Positions 1 through 6,425 of a DNA stretch of 11,549 nucleotides are shown here, one piece after another. The stretch spans positions 1-11,549 of the forward strand of contig CABVBV010000061.1 in assembly GCA_902496595.1 (NCBI GenBank). The letters run 5' to 3'. Each line of letters begins with the position of its first letter. The stretch's first letter is position 1. This DNA is from an uncultured Eubacteriales bacterium (GTDB taxonomy: Bacteria > Bacillota > Clostridia > Oscillospirales > Oscillospiraceae). The position numbers were made by a program, and so were the translations under genes. The notes under the pieces are model-generated. The model worked only from the letters and a program-made list of their open reading frames with translations. It was not told the DNA's origin and searched no databases.

Positions 1-1279
1 CCGTGGGGCCGGTAGGCCCGGACGCGCCTGTGGATCCCGTCGGGCCCGTAGGGCCGGCAGGGCCGGGGACGGTTGACGCCGCGCCCGTTGGCCCAGTAGG
101 GCCAGTCTCGCCTGGGGCGCCTTGCAATTTCCCCTGATTATCCCACTGGGCTATTCCATCCTTAAGTATCCACGTATACAGGTCATACGGCGGCGTCTCG
201 CCCACATAGTAGTTCTCACCAAGCTCCGGAGTCGGGACTGCAGCTATCAGCTGTTCGTATGTATCATACTGTGCTTCTACCCACAGGCCCCTGCCCTGCG
301 GGCCGGTAGGGCCTGTAGGCCCTGTCTCTCCGATGGAGCCAATAGGCCCGGTAGGGCCTGTTGCCCCGGTAGAACCAGTCGGGCCGGTTCCTCCCTGCGG
401 TCCGGCAGGGCCAGTAGGTCCAGTCGCACCCGTTGGCCCGGTAGGGCCTCCAAGTCCTGTGGGGCCGGTGGGGCCGGTCGGGCCAGCCGGGCCCGGCACT
501 ATGGAGTCTTCACCTTTCGCACCTGTGGGGCCGGTGGGGCCGGTAGGGCCCTGTGTACCGGTGGGACCAATAGGTCCTGTTGCGCCGATGGGGCCGGGAA
601 CTGTTGACACTGGCCCTGTCGGTCCGGTAGGCCCGGTGGGGCCCTGTGTACCAATAGAGCCAGTAGGCCCGGTAGGGCCCTGTGTGCCGGTGGGGCCAGT
701 AGGGCCAGTGGGGCCGGTAGGGCCAGGCTCAGTAGATACCGGGCCGGTAGCTCCGGTAGGTCCAGTTGGGCCCGTTGCACCAACAGCCCCGGTTGGGCCG
801 GTGGGGCCTGGTACAGTCGAGTCGGCGCCAGTCGGCCCGGTGGGCCCGGTAGGGCCTGTTGTCCCTATAGAGCCGGTCGGGCCTGTTGCGCCCGTGGGAC
901 CTGTAGGGCCCTGCGTGCCGGCGGGGCCGGTCGCGCCCGTCGGGCCTGTAGGGCCGATGAGCGTGCCGTAGTTATGCCATTCCGGTGTACCATCGACCAT
1001 GAGCCAGGTATAGAGCTCATATGGCGGCTCCATGCCGACAAAATAGCTATCACCGAGTTCCGGCGCGGGCACTTCCTGCTCCAGTTCTGCGATCGTATCG
1101 TACCGCCCGAGTATCTCAATGCCCGTGCCTGCCGGCCCGGTGGGGCCCACGAGGGACGCCAGCCACTCCTCGGGCGTGCCCTGGAAGCCGTGCGCCACGG
1201 CCACGCCATATGCGTCGATGTAATAGCCGCGCCAGGGCTCTGGCCAGGGGCACGGCGGATGATAGTGGCAAAAGCTCAT
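1..1279 (-). CDS. Collagen-like phage fibre protein (3' end outside window)
   Basis: At least 426 residues, open to the left edge. The ATG overlaps the stop of the upstream gene (ATGA) and has a GAGGAGGG ribosome site (1286-1293) six bases away. Residues 1-44 are Pro/Trp/Tyr-rich and end in a GFQGTPEEWLASL stretch, a type I recall just before collagen arms in phage fibres. A 48-residue module follows (60-107), then about 72 Gly-X-Y triplets dominated by GPT (109-329), a second copy of the module (338-385), then more triplets to the edge. Five one-residue interruptions share one pattern. Bacterial and phage collagens form trimeric rods, so this is inferred to be a virion fibre. Its place behind capsid and adaptor genes allows a head fibre as well as a tail appendage. 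GPT triplets recall the glycosylated BclA filament of Bacillus spores. Collagen nature is certain; the exact role is not. Confidence 0.88.
   Translation of the reverse strand, partial: MSFCHYHPPCPWPEPWRGYYIDAYGVAVAHGFQGTPEEWLASLVGPTGPAGTGIEILGRYDTIAELEQEVPAPELGDSYFVGMEPPYELYTWLMVDGTPEWHNYGTLIGPTGPTGATGPAGTQGPTGPTGATGPTGSIGTTGPTGPTGPTGADSTVPGPTGPTGAVGATGPTGPTGATGPVSTEPGPTGPTGPTGPTGTQGPTGPTGSIGTQGPTGPTGPTGPVSTVPGPIGATGPIGPTGTQGPTGPTGPTGAKGEDSIVPGPAGPTGPTGPTGLGGPTGPTGATGPTGPAGPQGGTGPTGSTGATGPTGPIGSIGETGPTGPTGPQGRGLWVEAQYDTYEQLIAAVPTPELGENYYVGETPPYDLYTWILKDGIAQWDNQGKLQGAPGETGPTGPTGAASTVPGPAGPTGPTGSTGASGPTGPT
125..268 (-). repeat. Fibre module, copy 2 (48 residues)
   Basis: Encodes fibre residues 338-385, from YDT to GKL. 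It aligns without gaps to copy 1, and the copies also share a G-x-G lead-in. The DNA has diverged well beyond the protein landmarks, so the duplication is old or the copies were acquired separately. It splits the collagen region into a long upstream arm and a second arm that continues out of the window. Confidence 0.85.
287..955 (-). repeat. Collagen Gly-X-Y arm with four conserved interruptions
   Basis: Low-complexity DNA built from variants of a nine-base unit encoding GPT, with GAT, GPA, GSI, GTQ and similar triplets mixed in. Four breaks in the triplet register lie at 806-829 (GADSTVPG), 722-745 (GPVSTEPG), 593-616 (GPVSTVPG) and 491-514 (GEDSIVPG). Each inserts one residue between glycines without changing the reading frame. 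A fifth, GAASTVPG, is at 62-85 in the next arm. Such DNA is prone to length change by slippage or recombination and to misassembly. Confidence 0.93.
959..1102 (-). repeat. Fibre module, copy 1 (48 residues)
   Basis: Encodes fibre residues 60-107, starting YDT and ending with GTL just before the main collagen arm. Shared landmarks with copy 2 are YDT, VPxPELG, YxVG, PPYxLYTW, DG and WxNxGxL. Identity is 26 of 48 residues with no gaps, counted by hand. It is probably a small globular domain that caps or registers the triple helix; similar inserts occur in other phage collagen fibres, from memory. Confidence 0.85.
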
Positions 1280-1638
1280 ATCAGGCCCTCCTCATAAGCC
1301 TCTGCGGGATTGTAGTTTGTGGCATACCAGCGCATGAACTCCTTGAAGAAGTTGTTGAACAGCTGCGAGGTATTCTGATATCTCTCATACTCGCCGTTGG
1401 CGAAGTCGATGCGTGCCTCGAGGTATGCCGTGTAAAGTTTGTCATGAGGAGGGCGGACGAGCATAGTCGTGTTCGCGTTCTGCTCATAGGTGTATGTGAT
1501 GATTGCCTCAGTGCACAGCAGCAACACCTGAGTCTGCACCATACCCTCCACCTCATTGAGCCAGCGCACTTTCACGTCGTTGTTAAATGCGTTCGGTTTG
1601 ACAGTGTCGGCGTATGTAATTGCCTCCTGTACGGTCAT
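1276..1638 (-). CDS. Probable head-tail adaptor (head completion) protein
   Basis: 120 residues, ATG start with a GGGGAGGG ribosome site six bases upstream. It opens with MTVQEAITYADTVKPN and is predicted mostly helical, with a long central segment (VRWLNEVEGMVQTQVLLL) and an aromatic, acidic C-terminal half (DKLYTAYLEARIDFANGEYERYQ). Size, helical character and position directly after the major capsid gene fit the small adaptor proteins (gp6/gp15-like) that dock on the portal after packaging. I recognise this type of small protein from prophages of Bacillota, but sequence alone does not prove the role. Its TGA overlaps the ATG of the fibre gene, so the two are probably translationally coupled. 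Confidence 0.6.
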   Translation of the reverse strand: MTVQEAITYADTVKPNAFNNDVKVRWLNEVEGMVQTQVLLLCTEAIITYTYEQNANTTMLVRPPHDKLYTAYLEARIDFANGEYERYQNTSQLFNNFFKEFMRWYATNYNPAEAYEEGLI

Positions 1639-1660
1639 GTCGGGCCCTCCCCTTGCCTTA

Positions 1661-2671
1661 TCACGTGGTCACGAGCTGGGTGCCGCCAGTCACGCCGCCG
1701 ACGGCCGCGAAGCGCCAGTCGGCAAAGCCCGCCGTGAATCGGGCGTATCCCTTCCAGTTGTTGGCGTCGTTGCTGGCTATCTCACTGCGCACCTCGAGGT
1801 TCACGCGGTCAAACCACTCAGCTCCGCCGCGGGCAGTGTTGTAGCTCGAATCGAGCAGCACCCAGGCATTGCTGTCACCGCCGAGCAGCTCGTTGAGATA
1901 GGGCCACACGATCACATTCCAGCGGCCGAAGAGGAAGTTGAAGCCGTTGTTCGAGGTGTCCGGGTCCTTATCCGCGCCAATAGCCGCAAACACGGCCTTC
2001 TTGAGCTTGTAGTTGTTGGGGATGAGGATGGTGTCGGGATGCACGTCGAGCACCTCGCCGTTGTCGCCCTTGAAGTTCTGCATCGCGGTTTCCACGGCAG
2101 CCAGCGCGTCATCGCTGAAGGCGTCGGCAAACAGATTGCTCTGTGTGAGCTTGCTGTTTGTGATGCTCGGGTGGTTCTTGTTGAAGAGGCAGACGCCGTC
2201 TGCGCTGGTCACCGGGAAAGTCCATTTGCGGAACTTTACGCTCGTGTTACCCAGCATGGCCGAGGCGTAGAGTGCCGCGCCGAAGCATTCACGCGTGCGG
2301 TAGTAACCCGCGACGAAGGCCTCCGGCTTCCGGCGGAGGTCCATCACCTTGCTGTCGTCGATGATCTCGCGCGAGAGCGAGAAGCTGTTCTTCCAGGTCA
2401 CGTGCACGAAGGTTTTGCTGTAGCTTTCCTGCATGCTGTCCGTCGGGTACTCGCCGTTTTCGCCGACGGCTTCAAAACCTTTCATGCCGGTCATGCTCGC
2501 AACCATCTCGGCGAAGTTGTTGGATTCGCTGATGTCGAAAAGATACGGGAGCATACTCTGCTGCTCGAGAGCCTCGCCACGCTTCTCGATAAACATGCGG
2601 ATAGGGGCCTGCGCCTTGCCAAACACGGAGTTATTTACGCCAGAGCCCTCGGTAAAACTGATACCGGCCAT
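1661..2671 (-). CDS. Major capsid protein (HK97-fold type)
   Basis: 336 residues, ATG start with an AAAGGAAG ribosome site nine bases upstream. Length, position after scaffold and decoration genes, and content fit an HK97-fold coat protein. Visible features are an N-arm with a long helix-prone stretch (PIRMFIEKRGEALEQQSMLP), a central region with MQNFKGDNGEVLDVHPDTIL followed by IPNNYKLKKAVFAAIG (the 'pre-formed element then peptide' pattern typical of coat proteins with clone-like annotations), and a C-terminal beta-rich part with many Trp and Phe. HPDTILIP-like segments are common in major head proteins of Mu gpT-like and related families. There is no sign of an N-terminal prohead protease domain, and no protease gene in the window, so scaffold removal may not need proteolysis. 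The 27-base gap to the decoration gene holds only its ribosome site. Confidence 0.82.
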   Translation of the reverse strand: MAGISFTEGSGVNNSVFGKAQAPIRMFIEKRGEALEQQSMLPYLFDISESNNFAEMVASMTGMKGFEAVGENGEYPTDSMQESYSKTFVHVTWKNSFSLSREIIDDSKVMDLRRKPEAFVAGYYRTRECFGAALYASAMLGNTSVKFRKWTFPVTSADGVCLFNKNHPSITNSKLTQSNLFADAFSDDALAAVETAMQNFKGDNGEVLDVHPDTILIPNNYKLKKAVFAAIGADKDPDTSNNGFNFLFGRWNVIVWPYLNELLGGDSNAWVLLDSSYNTARGGAEWFDRVNLEVRSEIASNDANNWKGYARFTAGFADWRFAAVGGVTGGTQLVTT

Positions 2672-2698
2672 TGAAAATCACTTCCTTTCTCTTGTCTG

Positions 2699-3097
2699 TC
2701 AGGCCGGGAACCTGACGTAAACGGTGTCGCCCACGGCGGTGCCGTCCATGGCAACCACCTCGGCCACGCCGCTCGTGGTGGTTGCCGTCACCTCCAAGCC
2801 GTCGGAGCTCAGGGTAACTTTGTTGCCAGCGTTCACGGCGCTCGCGGCCGCGCTCCAGGTCGTGGCGAAGAGCATGTCCTCAAATACGCGGAAAACGGGG
2901 ATGACGGTGCCGGCGGTCAGCGCCTTGTCGGCGCTCGTCATGCAGATATACTGCGGGCGGGTGGTAGCCCCGCAGACGGCGAGGTTGCCGTTGGTCATTA
3001 CGAGGGCCATGCCGATCTTGGGCGTTATCGCGCCCGCCGGCAGATATTCCAGGCCGGGCACGATGCCGCCCTGGTTCTGATAGGTGAGAAAAGCCAT
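2699..3097 (-). CDS. Probable capsid decoration (head stabilising) protein
   Basis: 132 residues, ATG start with an AAAGGAG site eight bases upstream. Rich in Ala, Gly, Thr and Val, with almost no charged segments, and predicted mainly beta strand. It begins MAFLTYQNQGG and ends GTAVGDTVYVRFPA. Repeated short turns of the form 'AGxxI/V' (PAGAITPKIG, LTAGTVIPVF, VNAGNKVTL) suit a compact beta-tulip or jelly-roll head decoration protein such as the lambda gpD or DUF2190-like groups. Position between scaffold and major capsid genes is the classical place for such a protein. The scaffold stop lies only three bases upstream. Assignment rests on context and composition, not on a diagnostic motif. 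Confidence 0.6.
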   Translation of the reverse strand: MAFLTYQNQGGIVPGLEYLPAGAITPKIGMALVMTNGNLAVCGATTRPQYICMTSADKALTAGTVIPVFRVFEDMLFATTWSAAASAVNAGNKVTLSSDGLEVTATTTSGVAEVVAMDGTAVGDTVYVRFPA

Positions 3098-3100
3098 ATG

Positions 3101-4027
3101 CTACACTCCTTTCGAGATATCTTTGAGGTACTTGGCATAGTCAGCCTTGACCTCGGCTTCTGTCATTTTGGGGTTTATGATGCGGTAGTATTCCCGCACG
3201 TCGGTCGGCACGACGGTCACGTCGCTGCCCTTGCCGCGGGCCTTCGTGGCCTCCAGGTGGGCTTTACTCTGCGCAGCGTTCATCGCGGCCTGCCTGCTCG
3301 CGGCCGTTGCCCTGGCGGAGAGCCGTTCCATGTTCGCCAGCTTGTAGGCCTGCACAAGGCTCAGCCGGTTCACTTTCACGAGGCGATAGAACTCCGCGTA
3401 GTTCGGCATCTTGGCGAGATCCTCGAGGGTGTTCACCTCGGGGTCGAGCTCGTGTATCTGCCGCAGCTGCTCGCTCATCGTCGCGGCGGCCGCCTGGCGC
3501 TTAGCCTCCTGCGCCTCATCCAGCCTCGCCTTTATCTCAGGCTGCTCGGCAGCAAATCTCGCGAACTCCTCCTCGCTCATCCCCGCCTTTTTCAGAAACT
3601 TTGCGCGTCTATCCTCCTCGACCTTGGCACGGTAAGCGTCGTAGTCCGCCTTGTTCCTGATGGGCTCCTTGGTGTAGGGGTTCGTGAGGTTCAGCGCCGC
3701 AATGCTCTCGTCAAGCTGCTTTGCCGCTCGCGTGCGCACCTCGCGGGCTATCTGCTCGCGCATCTCAGGGTCAGGCGCAGTCTTTTCCTCGCCGGCCTTC
3801 GGCTCAGTCTCCTCCTCGCCGGCCTTCGGCTCAGTCTCAGCTGCCTGCCCTGCGCCTTCCGCGGCCGCAGTGCCTTCGGGCGCTCCAGCGGGTGTGGCAG
3901 GCTCTGCAGTTCCGCCTTCGGGGGCAGCTGCCGCAGAGGCTTCGCCCTGAGCCCCGGGCGTTCCGGGTTCAGCGGAGGCCGCTCCCGTCCCGCTCGTGTC
4001 TACGCCGAATATTTTGTCGTAGTCCAT
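3101..4027 (-). CDS. Capsid scaffolding protein
   Basis: 308 residues, ATG start with a GAAAGGAAGG site upstream. Residues 1-85 are low complexity (Ala, Gly, Pro, Glu, Thr) and contain a tandem repeat TEPKAGEEE/TEPKAGEEK. Residues 86 to about 265 are charged and helix-rich with coiled-coil character (EMREQIAREVRTRAAKQL, ARLDEAQEAKRQ). The C-terminus is basic then helical (TEAEVKADYAKYLKDISKG), like the coat-binding helix at the end of many scaffolds. This architecture and position between portal and capsid genes are typical of internal scaffolds, which guide coat assembly and then leave the shell. No serine protease signature is visible, so this is not a fused protease-scaffold. Confidence is high for the role, from context and composition. 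Confidence 0.8.
   Translation of the reverse strand: MDYDKIFGVDTSGTGAASAEPGTPGAQGEASAAAAPEGGTAEPATPAGAPEGTAAAEGAGQAAETEPKAGEEETEPKAGEEKTAPDPEMREQIAREVRTRAAKQLDESIAALNLTNPYTKEPIRNKADYDAYRAKVEEDRRAKFLKKAGMSEEEFARFAAEQPEIKARLDEAQEAKRQAAAATMSEQLRQIHELDPEVNTLEDLAKMPNYAEFYRLVKVNRLSLVQAYKLANMERLSARATAASRQAAMNAAQSKAHLEATKARGKGSDVTVVPTDVREYYRIINPKMTEAEVKADYAKYLKDISKGV
3786..3838 (-). repeat. 27-base tandem repeat in the scaffold gene
   Basis: Two adjacent copies, offset exactly 27 bases and identical over about 25 bases, encode TEPKAGEE twice. The copy number is a whole number of codons, so the frame is kept. It lies in the disordered N-terminal segment, where length variation should be tolerated. 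Confidence 0.9.
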
Positions 4028-4041
4028 GGATTACCTTCCTT

Positions 4042-4215
4042 TCATCTGCCGTTTCCGGTTCTGAGATCCTTGCCGGTCTTGACCACTTCATTGCCCCGCT
4101 TGCTGTTGGTGCTGATCGGGGCCTCAACGCGCTGGGCGCCGTTGTTGCTTATACGGCCTATATATCCGCGGCCGCCGCTCTTGCCGGTATCGCGGTTCTT
4201 GCTGTTGTTCGGCAT
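4042..4215 (-). CDS. Small basic protein between portal and scaffold
   Basis: 57 residues starting MPNNSKNRDTGK and ending KTGKDLRTGNGR. I place the start at 4215 rather than at an in-frame ATG at 4293, because AAGGAGGAG (4222-4230) sits six bases upstream of 4215 and the longer form would overlap the end of the portal region without any ribosome site. Composition is Gly, Asn, Lys and Arg rich with few hydrophobics; a GRGYIGRISNNGAQRVEAP core stands out and is probably the conserved part. No known domain is visible. The location in the head module suggests a minor virion or assembly protein, perhaps nucleic-acid binding by charge. That is inference only. Ends 14 bases before the scaffold start. 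Confidence 0.65.
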   Translation of the reverse strand: MPNNSKNRDTGKSGGRGYIGRISNNGAQRVEAPISTNSKRGNEVVKTGKDLRTGNGR

Positions 4216-4221
4216 AGTTGT

Positions 4222-4230
4222 CTCCTCCTT
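4222..4230 (-). promoter_or_regulatory. Ribosome site that fixes the 57-aa gene start
   Basis: Reads AAGGAGGAG on the minus strand, six bases before the ATG at 4215. The alternative upstream ATG at 4293 has no comparable site, so the short form is preferred. Confidence 0.8.
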
Positions 4231-4279
4231 TCGTAGATTTGGGCGGCTGGATGATAACGCTCTCTCCTGCGATGTGGTA

Positions 4280-6409
4280 TCACATAGCGCCACCGCCCGT
4301 CTGAGCGCCGCTGAGCGCAGCGGCCTCCACCTGCCCGGTCAGTTCTGCCGCCTGCTGTGCGGCCGCCTGGCGCGCCTGCATTTGGAGCTGTAGCGTCTGC
4401 ATCTGCTCCTGCCGCTTCTGCTCATTTTCGAGGTAGGTGAGCGTCTCGCCCGCCCCGGGGTAGTGCAGAAGGTTCATCTTCCGCCAGAAGAGTATCAGTG
4501 TGCTCAGGCTTTGCGGGTTGCCGAAGGCCCCGGTCTGCAGGTTCATGCGCGTCTCCTGCCACATGGCCTCCCGGTTCGAGGCCAGAGGCGCGGAGGTGTC
4601 GCAAGAGAACAGGAACGCGTCGTTCCAGTACAACTCACCGCTTGCGTCCTTTTTGAGGAAGTCGAAGCGGTCAAAGGCTTCATACCTGGGCAGGCCCCGC
4701 TCATCCATGGAGAGCACCGCCCTTGGCTCATCTGCGTATGCCAGCTTGAACTTGAACATCAACTCGAACAGCATCGCATAAGCGGCGTCTCGCATGATCC
4801 GCTTGGACTCGAGCCTGCCCGCGGTCTGCGCCGCGGCGAATTCCTTAGCCGTGCCGCTCGTCGCCGTCGTGTCCCGGCGGCCCTGAAAGGAGTCGGTGAT
4901 ACCGATGATCTGCCGGGCCTCCTCGTACACGTGGTCGAGGTATTCTCGGTCCTGGCTCACATCGCCCTCGAGGTTATACACGCCTATCATGTTGGCGTCT
5001 GCCGGCGTCTCCGGCCGGTAAACGCGCATATCATTCTCATCTATGCCGACGCTCGCATCGATGGGCAGAGTTACAAAGCTGCCGCTTGATACCAGCTTGT
5101 CGATGATTTTCTTCTCCAGCCGGTTCGTTGTGTTCTGCTGATCCTGGATCTTGTCGATGTCGCTGTCGCCGAGGAACTGGCCGTAGACGCTCACATTTTT
5201 CTGGAGCACGACGGGGTACCTATTGGGCTTGTAATATGGCACCTTCGTCGGCACGAGCCGCACGGCCGGTATCGGCAGGCCTGTCGTGGCATCGACTTCG
5301 CCAGTGAGGTACATCTCCTCCTGAGCGCCCGGTATCCTGTTGCCGAGGCTCGTGGTTATGGGCGCCCATATCTCCTCGTATTCCTCCTCGCTGTACACCC
5401 ACTCGGTAGAACCGCAATAGGGGCAGCGCCGGGCCTCGTGCTCGTCTGGGGCATCTGCATCCTCGTCTGCCTCCGGCCAGAGCTCGCCGTCTATCCAGCG
5501 CATGGAGCCGCTCCAGTCTTCGCCGTCCGGCGGCAGGCCGGGGCCGCCCCGCCACTTACCCGCTTCCTCGTCGGCCTCGGCGTCGTCCGCGTCCTTGCCC
5601 TCTTCCTCGAGGGCGTGCTGCTCACCGTCGCCGTCGTCCGCTGTCGGCTCACGCTGGCCGCAGACCGCGCAGCGCCGCAGCCTGCGTGCCTGATAGTCCT
5701 CGAGGTCTTCGAGTTCCACGTCTCCGACCCAGCTGTACATCCCTATCCCGCCGGCGTCGTTGCGGTAGTAGGCAATGTACTGCGTCACCATGTCCTCGGC
5801 CGTGCCGCCGTCGCCGCCCTTGACCGTGGGCTCGGTCTCGCTTTCGTCTCCAACGTCCTGGCCGTAGCGCCGGTAGATGTATTCCTTGGTCTGCGGTATT
5901 TTGAGGATGATGTAGTCCATATCCTCAATGCCGCTGTACACGCCTGCCTGCGGCACAATCTGCCGCGGATGTATCGCGGAGACATTGAGCTCACCGATCG
6001 TAGTGTGTGTCGTGGCGGTGTTGTCCCACTCAACAAGATAAGCCCCGCCGCCCTGTATGGGCACGATCCGCTCCATGAGGTCGTTGATTTGGGCAAAGGG
6101 CAGCCGCTCAAGCTCGTTGCGAAGCATGTCCTCTATGACCTTGGCCAGCTGCTCGTCCTCCTGATGCACCGCTGTAACCTTCGGGCTCGGCACGTTGCTG
6201 TCCACCTGCGCCTCTATGAGCTCGGCGCAGATATTCCGCACATGCGGCGTCCGGGCGTTGTTCGCCCTGTATTTGTTCACCAGTGGGAACATGTAGCGCG
6301 AGCCCTGATAGAGCCGCTCGCGCTCGTCCATGCGCGCGTACCAGCTCTCGTACTGCGAGTCGTTTCGCGCGAGCCTGTCCTGCCAAAGGTGCAGCCTGTC
6401 TCTGTTCAT
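4280..6409 (-). CDS. Portal protein with zinc-ribbon-like insertion
   Basis: 709 residues, ATG start preceded by AAGGAGGG. It forms the dodecameric DNA entry ring and the dock for terminase. Length is near that of large podovirus-type portals (P22 about 725). The N-terminal third has the usual tyrosine- and arginine-rich clip/wing pattern (ESWYARMDERERLYQGSRYM). Residues 247-250 (CAVC) and 329-332 (CPYC) form a split CxxC pair around about 80 very acidic residues, a probable zinc ribbon with an inserted loop. The stem/crown follows: QDQQNTTNRLEKKIID (422-437) and GITDSFQGRRDTTATSGTAKE (503-523), a stretch I recall in many phage portals. The tail (663-700) is Gln/Ala-rich and coiled-coil-like, as in long portal barrels. 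Located directly after TerL with a 16-base gap. Confidence 0.9.
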   Translation of the reverse strand: MNRDRLHLWQDRLARNDSQYESWYARMDERERLYQGSRYMFPLVNKYRANNARTPHVRNICAELIEAQVDSNVPSPKVTAVHQEDEQLAKVIEDMLRNELERLPFAQINDLMERIVPIQGGGAYLVEWDNTATTHTTIGELNVSAIHPRQIVPQAGVYSGIEDMDYIILKIPQTKEYIYRRYGQDVGDESETEPTVKGGDGGTAEDMVTQYIAYYRNDAGGIGMYSWVGDVELEDLEDYQARRLRRCAVCGQREPTADDGDGEQHALEEEGKDADDAEADEEAGKWRGGPGLPPDGEDWSGSMRWIDGELWPEADEDADAPDEHEARRCPYCGSTEWVYSEEEYEEIWAPITTSLGNRIPGAQEEMYLTGEVDATTGLPIPAVRLVPTKVPYYKPNRYPVVLQKNVSVYGQFLGDSDIDKIQDQQNTTNRLEKKIIDKLVSSGSFVTLPIDASVGIDENDMRVYRPETPADANMIGVYNLEGDVSQDREYLDHVYEEARQIIGITDSFQGRRDTTATSGTAKEFAAAQTAGRLESKRIMRDAAYAMLFELMFKFKLAYADEPRAVLSMDERGLPRYEAFDRFDFLKKDASGELYWNDAFLFSCDTSAPLASNREAMWQETRMNLQTGAFGNPQSLSTLILFWRKMNLLHYPGAGETLTYLENEQKRQEQMQTLQLQMQARQAAAQQAAELTGQVEAAALSGAQTGGGAM

Positions 6410-6425
6410 GTGCCCTCCTTGTCTG

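Noticed and set aside
1..955. Short direct repeats resembling a repeat-spacer array
   Set aside because: The unit is nine bases with codon-level variation and no unique spacers of constant length, so it is collagen coding sequence and not CRISPR.
333..971. Plus-strand reading frame of 212 codons encoding GPV-type triplets
   Set aside because: Reverse complement of GPT-coding DNA also reads as Gly-Pro-Val triplets, so this is a mirror of the real fibre gene. It has no ribosome site and breaks off where the globular modules lie.
1556..2674. Long plus-strand reading frame opposite the capsid gene
   Set aside because: Antisense to a clear capsid gene in high-GC DNA, where opposite-strand frames stay open by codon bias. 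No ribosome site and no recognisable protein.
3098..4393. Plus-strand frame of 431 codons opposite the scaffold gene
   Set aside because: Antisense shadow with a Leu/Arg/Ser-rich product and no start signal; the minus-strand scaffold explains the region.
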